Positions 19,208 through 28,448 of a DNA stretch of 64,000 nt are shown piece after piece. The position numbers and the translations under genes are program-made. Origin of the DNA: Nitrospinota bacterium (GTDB lineage Bacteria > JADFOP01); the NCBI GenBank assembly GCA_022562795.1, contig JADFOP010000002.1, positions 31,322 to 95,321 on the forward strand. Direction: 5' to 3'. Position 1 is the stretch's first letter, and the number at the start of each line of letters is the position of its first letter. A model generated the notes under the pieces. That model worked only from the letters and a program-made list of their open reading frames with translations, did not search any database and was not told the origin of the DNA.

Positions 19208-20398
19208 ATGAAAAAAACCATCAAGGATATCGATGTCAAAGGCAAGCGGGTCTTCGTCCGGGTCGATTACAACGTTCCTCTGGACGACGATGGGCAAATC
19301 AGGGACGACACACGCATCAGGGCCACTCTGCCCACCATCGAATACCTTATCACTAGAGGGGCAAGGCTCATTCTTGCCTCGCACCTCGGCCGCCCCAAGG
19401 GAAGTCGGCAGCCCGGGATGAGCCTGAAGACCGTTGGCGAGCGCTTGGCCGAGCTCCTTCGACGGCCTGTGGAGATGGCCGAAGACTGCGCTGGTGAGGG
19501 CGTGCAGCATCTGATAGACGGCCTGGCCGAAGGCAACATCCTTTTGCTGGAAAACCTCCGTTTCCACCCCGGAGAAGAGGCCAACGACGAAGCTTTCTGC
19601 CAAGCTCTGGCTGCCCTCGGCGACCTCTACGTAAACGATGCCTTCGGAAGCGCTCACAGGGCCCACGCCTCCACCACGGGTATCACCCTCCTCCTCCAGC
19701 CAGCGGTGGCCGGGTTCCTCATGGAAGCAGAGTTGAGCGCCCTGCACCGCATCCTCCACAGCTATGAATCGCCTTTCATCGCCATTCTAGGCGGGGAGAA
19801 GGTATCGGACAAAATTGGAGTCATCGATAACCTTTTGGCGAAGATAGACACCCTCCTCATCGGAGGAGCAATGGCCTACACCTTTCTCAAGACCCAGGGC
19901 ATCGCTGTAGGCAACTCTCTGGTGGAAGACGACAAGCTAATCGTTGCGTCCACCATCCTCAGGGACGCCGAAGAAAAAAAGGTCGACCTACGGCTGCCGT
20001 TGGACCACGTAGCCGGAGAAAAGATAGCCCCCGATGCAAAGACGGCCATTACCGAGGGGCCCGCTATTCCCGAGGGTTTCATGGGCCTGGATATAGGGCC
20101 CATGACGACTGCCGCCTACAGAGAGGTTATCGCCGGGGCAAAGACCATTCTTTGGAACGGCCCCATGGGAGTTTTCGAGATCGAGGCCTTCGCCGCCGGT
20201 ACGAAGGCGATCGCCGAAGCGGTCGCCGACAGTCAGGCCGTGAGCGTCGTCGGTGGTGGCGACAGCGTGGCCGCCGTCCATGCCGCCGGCGTAGGCGACC
20301 GCATCGGGCATATCTGCACCGGTGGCGGCGCGAGCCTCGAGTTCCTCCAGGGCAAGGAGCTTCCTGGTGTGGCGGCCCTAGACGACCGGGAAGGGTAG
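19208..20398 (+). CDS. pgk: Phosphoglycerate kinase
   Basis: 396 aa. Transfers phosphate between 1,3-bisphosphoglycerate and ADP. N-terminal substrate site [23 protein letters not shown], then [29 protein letters not shown] and [15 protein letters not shown]. The C-terminal nucleotide domain has [21 protein letters not shown] and [12 protein letters not shown]. It lies 47 bases after gap and 6 bases before tpiA. Confidence 0.98.
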   Translation: MKKTIKDIDVKGKRVFVRVDYNVPLDDDGQIRDDTRIRATLPTIEYLITRGARLILASHLGRPKGSRQPGMSLKTVGERLAELLRRPVEMAEDCAGEGVQHLIDGLAEGNILLLENLRFHPGEEANDEAFCQALAALGDLYVNDAFGSAHRAHASTTGITLLLQPAVAGFLMEAELSALHRILHSYESPFIAILGGEKVSDKIGVIDNLLAKIDTLLIGGAMAYTFLKTQGIAVGNSLVEDDKLIVASTILRDAEEKKVDLRLPLDHVAGEKIAPDAKTAITEGPAIPEGFMGLDIGPMTTAAYREVIAGAKTILWNGPMGVFEIEAFAAGTKAIAEAVADSQAVSVVGGGDSVAAVHAAGVGDRIGHICTGGGASLEFLQGKELPGVAALDDREG

Positions 20399-20404
20399 TC
20401 TCTC

Positions 20405-21166
20405 GTGCGGACCCCCTTCATCGCCGGTAATTGGAAGATGCACAAGACGGTCGAAGAGTCGGTGGACTTTGCTAGAGGGCTCCTGAAGGCCCTCAGAGAT
20501 TTTAATGGGGTCGAGGTCGCTGTGGCCCCACCCTTCACCGCATTGCGTCCGGTCGCGGAGGTCCTAGAGGGCAGCTCCATCCGACTGGCCGCCCAGAACA
20601 TCTTCTGGGAGGATAGCGGGGCCTTTACGGGTGAGATAAGCGGGCCTATGCTAGTGGGGGTCGGCTGCAGCCATGTCATCATCGGACACTCCGAGAGGCG
20701 CCAGCTTTTCGGGGAGACCGACGCTACCGTCAACAAACGTCTCTTCGCAGCCCTTGCCGCTGGCCTTCATCCCATTATGTGCATCGGAGAGACGCTGGAG
20801 ATGCGCAACGACGGCAAAACCTTCGAGGTAGTTGCAAGCCAGCTCGACGCCGGGCTCACAAACGTCGGCGCCGATCAGATGGAAAGCGTAGTAATCGCCT
20901 ATGAACCTGTCTGGGCCATAGGGACGGGGATTACGGCCACACCCGAACAGGCTGAGGAGGTTCATCGCCTCATCCGAAACTCCCTGGCCGAGAGTCGTGG
21001 GATGGCCCTTGCCCAAAAGACGCGAATCCTTTATGGTGGAAGTGTGAAGCCTGACAATATTAGAGACCTCATGGCCTGTGAGAACATCGATGGAGCCCTC
21101 GTAGGAGGAGCCAGCCTCCAGGTGGATAGCTTTGCCGCCATCGTAGGGTTCAATAAAGGGTCATAG
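20405..21166 (+). CDS. tpiA: Triosephosphate isomerase
   Basis: 253-aa TIM barrel with GTG start ([15 protein letters not shown], with substrate Asn and Lys). The catalytic His lies in [14 protein letters not shown] and the catalytic Glu in [13 protein letters not shown]. The phosphate-binding [12 protein letters not shown] and LVGGASL are present. It is followed by secG after a single base. Confidence 0.98.
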   Translation: MRTPFIAGNWKMHKTVEESVDFARGLLKALRDFNGVEVAVAPPFTALRPVAEVLEGSSIRLAAQNIFWEDSGAFTGEISGPMLVGVGCSHVIIGHSERRQLFGETDATVNKRLFAALAAGLHPIMCIGETLEMRNDGKTFEVVASQLDAGLTNVGADQMESVVIAYEPVWAIGTGITATPEQAEEVHRLIRNSLAESRGMALAQKTRILYGGSVKPDNIRDLMACENIDGALVGGASLQVDSFAAIVGFNKGS

Positions 21167-21167
21167 T

Positions 21168-21479
21168 ATGTTGACGCTCATGATACTCCTCCACGTCTCC
21201 GTATGCCTGGCGCTTATCATCATCATCTTATTCCAGTCGGGCAAGGGAGCGAGCATTGGAGCGGCATTTGGAGGCTCCAGCCAGACGGTGTTCGGCAGCC
21301 GGGGCCCCGCAAGCTTCCTTCACAAGCTCACAACCGTGGCTGCGGTCATCTTCATGTTGACCTCACTTGGTCTCACGATATATAAAGTAAGGCTTGGGAA
21401 GGGAAGCATCGTAACGACCCAGGGCAGAGCTCCCGCGCCCCCTCAATCACCTCCTTCGGAGGCCCCTGCCGGACGGTAG
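21168..21479 (+). CDS. secG: Protein-export membrane protein SecG
   Basis: 103 aa with two transmembrane helices (about 2-22 and 52-72). The intervening loop ILFQSGKGASIGAAFGGSSQTVFGSRG is the SecG signature. It is an accessory subunit of the SecYEG translocon. The tpiA-secG order is common in bacteria. The tail is Pro-rich. Confidence 0.96.
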   Translation: MLTLMILLHVSVCLALIIIILFQSGKGASIGAAFGGSSQTVFGSRGPASFLHKLTTVAAVIFMLTSLGLTIYKVRLGKGSIVTTQGRAPAPPQSPPSEAPAGR

Positions 21480-21516
21480 GCCCCACCTAGCCGGACCACC
21501 GCCCGGCACCCGACCG

Positions 21517-23673
21517 ATGCGCATCCGACGGATCCTCTTCGCCCTGCCCATTCTAGTTGGGGCATCTTTTCTGCTGGCATTTCTCGTAGCTCGGGGTAAT
21601 TTCGACCGAAGAATCAACCAGCTTGTCGTCAGCTCCATAGGCGACGCTGAAAAGCTTAACCCCATACTCCTGACCGACGCATCCAGTAGCTTCATAGCCG
21701 GGCTCGTCTTCAACGGCCTGGTCAAGTACGATGAGACCCAAAAGCACCTAATAGGCGAGCTGGCCCACCATTGGACCGTCACACAGAAGACGTTCGTCTA
21801 TCTTGATCCGTCCGCCGGGCTCACCTCCACCGATGCGGCCGAGCGGCTTGGGGCCCACCTGGGACGGGAGGGACGAGCCACCTATAAGGTGGAAGGCATT
21901 GAGCCGATTGGACCGACGAGCCTGGTCGTGCATCTGGCTACGGCGGGGAAGGCCATCGAGAAACCCCTGCTGGCCGCATTGCCCAGCGGGGCCGTCGCGC
22001 CGATCACCCTCGTGACCGTGCGTTTAGACACCAGAGCCGCCCTCCCCGACGGCGCCCCCCTTTCATCGAACATCCTGGGCTCCCGGCTAAAGAAGTCGCT
22101 AGAGGAGAAACCCCTGCGGGCTGGCCGCCTCTTGGAGCTTGACCCGGAGCACTCCGGTCGTCTGATTCTAAAGGTCCTTGGACCCGCAGAGCTTACTGTC
22201 GAGCGGGTCGAGGGCCTCATCGCCACCCTCACCAAGGATGCCGGGCGTCCGCCGGACAAGCCCGTCGGATCCGTCATCAATCGAGAGGTGCTTGTCGCCG
22301 ACCATCGGCCCAGCATCACCTTTTTTCTGCGCGATGGGGTACGCTGGCACGACGGAGCTCCCTTCAGCGCCGAGGACGTGAAGTTCACCTACGAGAAGCT
22401 CATGGACGAACGGACCCAGACGGTCCGCCGACCAAACTTCGAGCTGGTGAGCTCCGTGGAGGTAATCGATCCCCTGACTGTGAGGGTCACCTACAAGCGG
22501 CCGTACGCCCCAAGCCTAGAGGCCTGGGGAATAGGGATTATCCCAAAACACCTCCTAGCGGACGACCCAGACATCAACACGGCCTCTTTCAACCGCCGCC
22601 CAATAGGCACGGGGGCCTTTAAATTCTACGAGTGGGTCAGCGACGAGCAGATAACGGTGGTTGCCAACGAAGACTACTGGGAGGGGCGTCCCCTGCTCGA
22701 CCGGATCGCCTTCCGGATCATTCCAGAGGCGGCCCTGAAGGAGCTGGAGTTCATGACGAGCGAGGTAGACCAAGACAATCCCCAGCCACACCAGTACGCC
22801 CGAATTGCGGCCGATGAGCGCTTTCGTGTCTTCAGGCGGGTCGGCAACGGTTACACCTACATCGGCTGGAACCTCACCAACCCCCTTTTCGCCGACCGGA
22901 AGGTTCGTCGGGCCCTGACCCACGCGATTAATCGGGAGGAGATCATCGAGTACATCCTGCATGGACTGGGTGTCATCGCCACGGGGCCCTTCCCGCCGCA
23001 GATGTGGTACGCTAACAACGATATTCGACCGCTGGCGTACGATCCGGCCCTGGCGAAGCGTCTGCTGGCCGAAGCGGGGTGGCGCGACACCGACGGCGAC
23101 GGCATCCTAGATAAGGACGGCCGCCCCTTTCGCTTCCGGCTCATAACGAACAACGGCAACGTTGCTAGGCAAAACGTAACCGTGCTCGTGCAAAGGCAGC
23201 TTCGGGAGGTGGGCATCGACGTCGAGATTCTCCTCTACGAGTGGAGCGTCTTCATCTCCCGGAAAATCAACCCCAGAGATTTCGAGGCCTGCGTGCTCGG
23301 CTGGAGCCTGGGGCTCGATCCCGACATATACGAAATTTGGCACTCCAGCCAAGGGGAAAAAGGCTTTAATTTCGTGGGCTACGACAACCCTGCCGTGGAC
23401 CGGCTCATCGAGGAGGGCCGGACCGAGTACGACCAGGCCACGCGAACCCGCATCTACCGGAAAATCCACAGGCTCATTCACGAGGATCAGCCATACACCT
23501 TCCTCTTTGTGGGCGAGGGGACCCCCGCCCTCCACCGGGGAGCCTTCAAACTGCTGGAGACCGCCCCCGACGGACGAGAGCTCCTTCGGCCCATAGACAT
23601 GCCCAAGGCGGGACTGTTCTACCACCTGATCCGGTGGATGCGCACCACTGGGCCTGTTCTGACCCCTAGTTAG
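21517..23673 (+). CDS. Peptide/nickel-type ABC transporter substrate-binding protein with an inserted region
   Basis: 718 aa, against about 500-550 for SBP_bac_5 proteins. An N-terminal hydrophobic segment (about 6-24) acts as signal or anchor; no lipobox Cys is seen. Family hallmarks are GDAEKLNPIL, LVFNGLVKYDETQ, ITFFLRDGVRWHDGAPFSAEDVKFTYEKL, DRKVRRALTHAINREEII, and YDNPAVDRLIEEGRTEYD. The usual short strand-turn before FFLRDGVRWHDG is interrupted at about residues 92-265 by material I cannot assign. It forms a probable operon with two permeases after 9 bases. The substrate is unknown, probably oligopeptides. Confidence 0.88.
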   Translation: MRIRRILFALPILVGASFLLAFLVARGNFDRRINQLVVSSIGDAEKLNPILLTDASSSFIAGLVFNGLVKYDETQKHLIGELAHHWTVTQKTFVYLDPSAGLTSTDAAERLGAHLGREGRATYKVEGIEPIGPTSLVVHLATAGKAIEKPLLAALPSGAVAPITLVTVRLDTRAALPDGAPLSSNILGSRLKKSLEEKPLRAGRLLELDPEHSGRLILKVLGPAELTVERVEGLIATLTKDAGRPPDKPVGSVINREVLVADHRPSITFFLRDGVRWHDGAPFSAEDVKFTYEKLMDERTQTVRRPNFELVSSVEVIDPLTVRVTYKRPYAPSLEAWGIGIIPKHLLADDPDINTASFNRRPIGTGAFKFYEWVSDEQITVVANEDYWEGRPLLDRIAFRIIPEAALKELEFMTSEVDQDNPQPHQYARIAADERFRVFRRVGNGYTYIGWNLTNPLFADRKVRRALTHAINREEIIEYILHGLGVIATGPFPPQMWYANNDIRPLAYDPALAKRLLAEAGWRDTDGDGILDKDGRPFRFRLITNNGNVARQNVTVLVQRQLREVGIDVEILLYEWSVFISRKINPRDFEACVLGWSLGLDPDIYEIWHSSQGEKGFNFVGYDNPAVDRLIEEGRTEYDQATRTRIYRKIHRLIHEDQPYTFLFVGEGTPALHRGAFKLLETAPDGRELLRPIDMPKAGLFYHLIRWMRTTGPVLTPS

Positions 23674-23682
23674 GAGGGACGC

Positions 23683-24642
23683 GTGCCCAAGTATGCAATT
23701 CGCCGCCTTATCCAGGCCGTGCCGGTTTTATTCGGCATCACGGTGCTCTCCTTCATGATGATTCACCTCGCGCCGGGAACACCTATAGGGCTGACCCTCG
23801 ATCCAAAGGTCTCCCCGGCGGTAATCGAGCAGATGCGCAAGAACTTCCACCTGGATGAGCCCTACCACCGTCAATACTGGTACTGGCTGCGGGATATGGC
23901 GACAGGGGAGCTCAAGAGCTTCAAGGATGGCCGACCCGTCTTCACGAAGATTCTCGAACGGCTGCCGGCGACGATCCTTCTCAACCTCGTGGCCACCATC
24001 ATCAGCTTCTCGATAGCCATCCCCTTGGGCGTCTACTCCGCCACCCACCAATACTCCAGGGGGGACCATGCCACCACCATCTTATCGTTCATCGGGATAT
24101 CAATGCCGAGCTTCTGGCTGGCCTACCTCCTCATTCTTCTGCTCGTCCAGGGGTTCGGGTTGCCGGTCCTCGGGGCTCGGACTTTCGGCCTCCAGGAGCT
24201 CTCGATCGGGGCGACGATTGCCGACCGGCTCTGGCACCTGCTGGTGCCCTCGTTGGTCATCGCCTTTGGCTCGGTCGCGGCTCTGTCGCGCTACATGCGG
24301 GGCAGCATGCTGGAGGTGACCCGCCAAGACTACATCACCACGGCCCGTGCAAAGGGGCTCTCCGAGGAGGACGTCCGATATCGACACGCGCTTAGAAACG
24401 CCCTCATGCCCATGATAACCATCTTCGGCTTCCTCATCCCCGAGCTCATCGGGGGCAGCGTAATCATTGAGACGGTATTTGCGTACCCGGGAATCGGGCG
24501 ACTTGCTTTTCAGTCGGTCCTCTCCCGCGACTATCCAACCGTGATGACGCTTCTGGCGATTGCTGCGGTCTTAACGCTCATCGGCAACCTTGTGGCCGAC
24601 CTTCTCTATGCCGTCGTGGACCCAAGGGTCCAGTACGACTGA
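23683..24642 (+). CDS. DppB/OppB-type ABC transporter permease
   Basis: 319 aa with a GTG start and about six membrane helices. N-terminal YAIRRLIQAVPVLFGITVLSFMMIHLAPG is typical. The EAA loop is TARAKGLSEEDVRYRHALRNALMP, and the C-terminal signature is ETVFAYPGIGRLAFQSVLSRDYP. It would form a heterodimer with the next gene product. No ATPase gene is adjacent. Confidence 0.93.
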   Translation: MPKYAIRRLIQAVPVLFGITVLSFMMIHLAPGTPIGLTLDPKVSPAVIEQMRKNFHLDEPYHRQYWYWLRDMATGELKSFKDGRPVFTKILERLPATILLNLVATIISFSIAIPLGVYSATHQYSRGDHATTILSFIGISMPSFWLAYLLILLLVQGFGLPVLGARTFGLQELSIGATIADRLWHLLVPSLVIAFGSVAALSRYMRGSMLEVTRQDYITTARAKGLSEEDVRYRHALRNALMPMITIFGFLIPELIGGSVIIETVFAYPGIGRLAFQSVLSRDYPTVMTLLAIAAVLTLIGNLVADLLYAVVDPRVQYD

Positions 24643-24646
24643 GGTG

Positions 24647-25564
24647 ATGATGTCGCTCGAGCGTGAGCACGTTGTGGATCAGGAGCCGGTCAAGGCGGGC
24701 GAGCCGTACCGCCCGTGGGCCGAGCTCGCCCACCGTTTCGCAACCAACCGGCTCGCCCTGGGAGGGCTCGTGGTCATCGGCGCGCTTGTTGCGGTCTCGG
24801 CCGTCTACTTCGGCCTGGAGCTAACGGGAGGGGCTTGGCCCTACGACCCGGCGGCCACCGATGTGGCCAGTCGGTTTCTCGGCCCGTCTTTGGCTCACCC
24901 CCTCGGCACCGACCACCTGGGCCGCGACGTTCTCGCCCGCATGCTCTTCGGAGCCCGCATCTCCCTGATCGTTGGCTTCGTGGCTGTCGGCATCGCCATC
25001 ACCATCGGGGTTGTCGTCGGGGCGACGGCGGGGCACTTCGCCGGGTGGGTCGATAACGTGCTGATGCGTATGGTGGACATCGTCATCTGCTTCCCCCGGT
25101 TCTTCCTCATTCTCACCGTCGTGGCGCTGGTCAAGCCCTCGCTGTGGAATATCATCATCGTGTTGGGGCTGACCGGCTGGACGGGGACGGCCAGGCTCAT
25201 CAGGGGTGAGATTCTTTCGCTCCGGGAGCGGGATTTCATCCAGGCGGCCCGCGCCGTCGGGGCCGGGGCGCCCCGGATAATCCTCCGCCACCTCATCCCC
25301 AACGCCCTCACCCCCGTTCTGGTCTCGGCGACCCTTGGGGTGGCCGGGGCGATCCTGACCGAGGCGGGCCTCTCTTTTCTCGGATTCGGCGTCCAGCCGC
25401 CCCAGCCCACTTGGGGCAATATACTCACAGAAGGGCGCCTCTACATCTTCGACGCATGGTGGCTGACGGTCTTTCCGGGCCTGGCAATCCTTCTGACCGT
25501 CCTGGCCTTCAACCTCGTCGGCGAGGCCCTCCGCGACGCCTGGGACCCCAGGCTCAAAGTCTAA
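24647..25564 (+). CDS. DppC/OppC-type ABC transporter permease
   Basis: 305 aa from ATG 24647, 4 bases after the DppB-like stop; the frame is open earlier but overlaps that gene. The family shows as HPLGTDHLGRDVLARMLFGARISL, the EAA loop AARAVGAGAPRIILRHLIPNAL, and EAGLSFLGFGVQPPQPTWGNIL. It completes the permease pair; DppD/DppF ATPases are not in the window. Confidence 0.93.
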   Translation: MMSLEREHVVDQEPVKAGEPYRPWAELAHRFATNRLALGGLVVIGALVAVSAVYFGLELTGGAWPYDPAATDVASRFLGPSLAHPLGTDHLGRDVLARMLFGARISLIVGFVAVGIAITIGVVVGATAGHFAGWVDNVLMRMVDIVICFPRFFLILTVVALVKPSLWNIIIVLGLTGWTGTARLIRGEILSLRERDFIQAARAVGAGAPRIILRHLIPNALTPVLVSATLGVAGAILTEAGLSFLGFGVQPPQPTWGNILTEGRLYIFDAWWLTVFPGLAILLTVLAFNLVGEALRDAWDPRLKV

Positions 25565-25571
25565 GGGTGAC

Positions 25572-25659
25572 GATCGCGGAAAAAAGTGGATCGCGGAAAT
25601 AGGCAGAAATTAGCGGAAAAAAGAGGATCGCGGAAATTCGCGGAAAAACGCGGAAAATC
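25572..25659. repeat. Short GCGGAAA-rich direct repeats
   Basis: Six copies of GCGGAAA begin at 25576, 25593, 25613, 25630, 25640 and 25650. The longer unit GATCGCGGAAA occurs at 25572, 25589 and 25626. It fills the gap between the convergent permease and aminotransferase genes and touches the aminotransferase stop. The T-rich complement might help end transcription from the right. Confidence 0.6.
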
Positions 25660-26857
25660 AGGAGAGACTGGAGACGGCTTTTCCGATCCGTGCGAGGCCT
25701 TCTTCAATGTCCTCCAGGCTCAAGGCGAATGAGAGCCTAAGGCAGCGGTCGTCGCCGAAAGGGATCCCTGGGACGACCGCCACATTGGCCTCTTCAAGCA
25801 AGAAGGCCGACACATCGAGAGAGCCTTGAAGCTCGCTCTCTTTGAACCGCCGCCCGAAGAGGCCCGAGACGTCCGGAAAGGTGTAGAACGCCCCCTGCGG
25901 GGTGGAGCAGGTGATTCCGTCGATGGAGTTCAGGCCCTTTACCATGACGGCGCGGCGACGGGTGAACTCGCTCAACATCGCCTCCACCTCTTTCAGAGGG
26001 GCGCGCAGCGCCTCGACGGCGCCCCACTGGGCGAAGGATGTTGGGTTGGAGGTAGACTGGCTCTGTATAGTGGTCATCGCGGCGATAACGCCCTTGTCGC
26101 CGGCGATGTAGCCGAGCCGCCAGCCGGTCATGCTGAAGGATTTGGAGAACCCGTTTGCGACCATGGTGCGGGCCTTGATCTCCTCCGATATGGCGGCGAT
26201 GCTCACCGGCTTGAATCCGTCGTAGACGATGTGCTCGTAAATCTCATCGCTCACAATTAGTAAGTCAGCCTCCTCGGCCACAGCCGCCAGAGCCCGGAGC
26301 TCCTCTTCGGTGTAGGCCGCCCCCGTGGGGTTGCAGGGGCTGTTGATGATGACGGCCCGCGAGCGGTCCGTGAGGTGAGCCCTAAGGGTATCGGGCTGGA
26401 CTTTGAAGCTGCCGTCGTCGGCGGGCGGGACGAAGACCGGTGTGGCATCGGCCAGGGCGACCATCTCAGGGTAGCTCACCCAGTAGGGCTCAAGGATGAG
26501 CACCTCATCCCCGGCCTCCAGGCATGCCTGGAAGAGATTGTAGAGGCAGTGCTTCGACCCGCAGGAGACCAGAATTTCCTCGGGGGTGTAGCTGAGGCCG
26601 TTCTCCCGCGCGAACTTCTCCACGATCGCGGCCCTTAGCTCGAGGGTGCCTCCCACTGGGGTATGCTTTGTAAAGCCGTCGGCGAGGGCCTTGGCGGCCG
26701 CTTCCTTGATTGGCCCCGGGGTGTCGAAATCGGGCTCGCCGGCCCCAAAACCGATGACGTCTTGGCCGGCCGCCTGCATGGCCCGGACCTTGGCGGTGAG
26801 CTCCAGGGTGACCGAAGGGTTGACGCGGCCCACCCTCTTTGCGAGTCGCATGCTCAT
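25658..26857 (-). CDS. Aspartate/aromatic-type class I aminotransferase
   Basis: PLP enzyme of 399 aa. It has IGFGAGEPDFDTPGPIKEAA, YTPVGG-type substrate loop (KHTPVGGTLELRAAI), INSPCNPTGAAYTEEEL, DEIYEHIVYDG, the PLP lysine in NGFSKSFSMTGWRLGYIAG, and C-terminal RLSFALSLEDIEEGLARI. This pattern fits the bacterial type Ib aspartate aminotransferases. Prephenate or other amino-acid specificity cannot be excluded. It lies 9 bases downstream of coaD. Confidence 0.88.
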   Translation of the reverse strand: MSMRLAKRVGRVNPSVTLELTAKVRAMQAAGQDVIGFGAGEPDFDTPGPIKEAAAKALADGFTKHTPVGGTLELRAAIVEKFARENGLSYTPEEILVSCGSKHCLYNLFQACLEAGDEVLILEPYWVSYPEMVALADATPVFVPPADDGSFKVQPDTLRAHLTDRSRAVIINSPCNPTGAAYTEEELRALAAVAEEADLLIVSDEIYEHIVYDGFKPVSIAAISEEIKARTMVANGFSKSFSMTGWRLGYIAGDKGVIAAMTTIQSQSTSNPTSFAQWGAVEALRAPLKEVEAMLSEFTRRRAVMVKGLNSIDGITCSTPQGAFYTFPDVSGLFGRRFKESELQGSLDVSAFLLEEANVAVVPGIPFGDDRCLRLSFALSLEDIEEGLARIGKAVSSLS

Positions 26858-26866
26858 GGGGGTCTT

Positions 26867-27352
26867 CTACCGCCTGGTAAGTAGTTTCTGCTCAAGTGCC
26901 TGCTGAACGATCGGGGGGACGAGGCTCTCCACCTTCCCTCCGTACGCGGCGACTTCCTTGACGATGCGGGAGGAGAGAAAGGTATACTCATTGCCCGGCA
27001 CCATGAAGACGGTCTCCACCTCGGGGTCGATCGTGCGGTTCATCAGGGCCATCTGGAACTCGTACTCGAAGTCGCTAACCGCTCTAAGGCCTCGAATAAT
27101 CGTATGGGCGCCCACCGACTTGGCGTAGTCTATCAAGAGCGTGGAGAAGGACTCCACACGGACGTTGCGTATTCCCTGACACCCCTCCTTCATGAAGCGC
27201 AGCCGGTCTTCCAGGTTGAACAGGGGGGTTTTCTGCGGGCTCTCGGCCACCGCGACGATGAGCTCGTCGACGAGCTTCGCCGCCCTGGAGATAATGTCCA
27301 GGTGCCCGTTGGTGACCGGGTCAAAGGTCCCGGGGTAGAGCGCTTTTCGCAT
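26867..27352 (-). CDS. coaD: Pantetheine-phosphate adenylyltransferase
   Basis: Penultimate step of coenzyme A synthesis: adenylylates 4'-phosphopantetheine. From ATG 27352 it is 161 aa, the usual length; an upstream in-frame ATG at 27391 would add an unlikely leader. The nucleotidyltransferase HxGH motif appears in YPGTFDPVTNGHLDIISRA. IRGLRAVSDFEYEFQMALMNR and FLSSRIVKEVAAYGGKVE are diagnostic. Confidence 0.97.
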   Translation of the reverse strand: MRKALYPGTFDPVTNGHLDIISRAAKLVDELIVAVAESPQKTPLFNLEDRLRFMKEGCQGIRNVRVESFSTLLIDYAKSVGAHTIIRGLRAVSDFEYEFQMALMNRTIDPEVETVFMVPGNEYTFLSSRIVKEVAAYGGKVESLVPPIVQQALEQKLLTRR

Positions 27353-27450
27353 CTCGGTCTCTTCCGTTATTCGTAGAGGTGAGACCTCCATGAAGATGAT
27401 CTCACCCCAACAGAGAACCAGGGGTACGCTAACCCATTGGCAGAGAAAGA

Positions 27451-27479
27451 ATTGTAAAATGAAGCGAGCGTGATGTCAA
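27451..27479 (-). promoter_or_regulatory. Strong sigma70-type promoter for coaD and the aminotransferase gene
   Basis: On the minus strand TTGACA (27474-27479), a 17-base spacer and TACAAT (27451-27456) precede coaD by about 100 bases. Confidence 0.7.
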
Positions 27480-27562
27480 TCCGCCTGGAGCATTTTGCTC
27501 TCCCCAATGGGCGTGGGCATCTAGGCCGCCAGATGGCCGCAGGAGGCGGTAAGCGTGTTGGC

Positions 27563-28432
27563 CTACTCGCCCAAGCTGTCGAGAAAAGGGAGCATCTCGG
27601 CGAGGACCTCGGAGGGCCGCTCCTCCTGGGGCACATGGCCGCAGCCCGAAAACATCACGATACGGCTTCGGGCGATCTCCTCGCTGTAGCGGTCGGCCAA
27701 GGGTGGCGGTGTGACGCGGTCCTCCTCTCCCCACACTACAAGGGTTTCGGCTTCGATATCAGGCACCCGGGAAACGATGGCCTCCAGGTCCTCGGGCCAG
27801 AGGCGGGCTCCGGCCTCAAGGACGGCCCGCCGCCGCAGCCGGGCGCTCAGGGGGGCGGCGTAGCGCTCAACCAGGGCTGGGGTCAACAACGTGGCGTCGT
27901 AGAAGGCCCCCCCAATGGTTGCCTGCACGATGTGTTTGGCCGGCAAGAATTGGAGCGCTGCCGGGACTCCCGGCCATCGAAGGAGCCCCAGGTACCTGGG
28001 CATCGGCTGAGGGTACGCCGCAGGGGCCAGGAGCACGAGTCCCGCCACCGCCCTTGGCCGCTCGATGGCCTCAAGCAGCGCCAGGCCTCCTCCGAGGGAG
28101 TTTCCGACCCAAACAGCCCTCTCGACCGTCAACGCGGCCAGCGCCGCCTCCACGTGGTTCAAAAGCCCTCGGGGGGTGTAATCGGCTCGACGGGGGGCGT
28201 CGGTGGCGCCGTGGCCCAACAGGTCCACCGCCACCACCCGCCTTTTAGCGGCGATTCCTGGAATGAGGTGCCGCCAGGTGTAGCTCCACGCACCCAGGCC
28301 GTGAAGCAAGAGGACGGGAGGGTGCTCGTCGGGCCCACCCACATCGTAGACGGCCGTAGGGACAGGGCCGCAGGCGGTCTCGGCCACGATTTGTCGGGCA
28401 GGGGGAAAGGACGCCTCGACGTTCGCTGGCAC
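27563..28432 (-). CDS. Alpha/beta-hydrolase
   Basis: 289 aa with a GTG start, 16 bases after tsaD. The oxyanion region is LLLHGLGAWSYTWRHLIP, the nucleophile elbow GNSLGGG carries Ser, the acid lies in WGEEDRVTPP and the His in GCGHVPQEERPSEV, a complete catalytic triad. The overall pattern fits the broad MhpC-like esterase/hydrolase group. The substrate is unknown; linkage to tsaD gives no functional clue. Confidence 0.88.
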   Translation of the reverse strand: MPANVEASFPPARQIVAETACGPVPTAVYDVGGPDEHPPVLLLHGLGAWSYTWRHLIPGIAAKRRVVAVDLLGHGATDAPRRADYTPRGLLNHVEAALAALTVERAVWVGNSLGGGLALLEAIERPRAVAGLVLLAPAAYPQPMPRYLGLLRWPGVPAALQFLPAKHIVQATIGGAFYDATLLTPALVERYAAPLSARLRRRAVLEAGARLWPEDLEAIVSRVPDIEAETLVVWGEEDRVTPPPLADRYSEEIARSRIVMFSGCGHVPQEERPSEVLAEMLPFLDSLGE

Positions 28433-28448
28433 GTGCGTGTGGGCGGCC

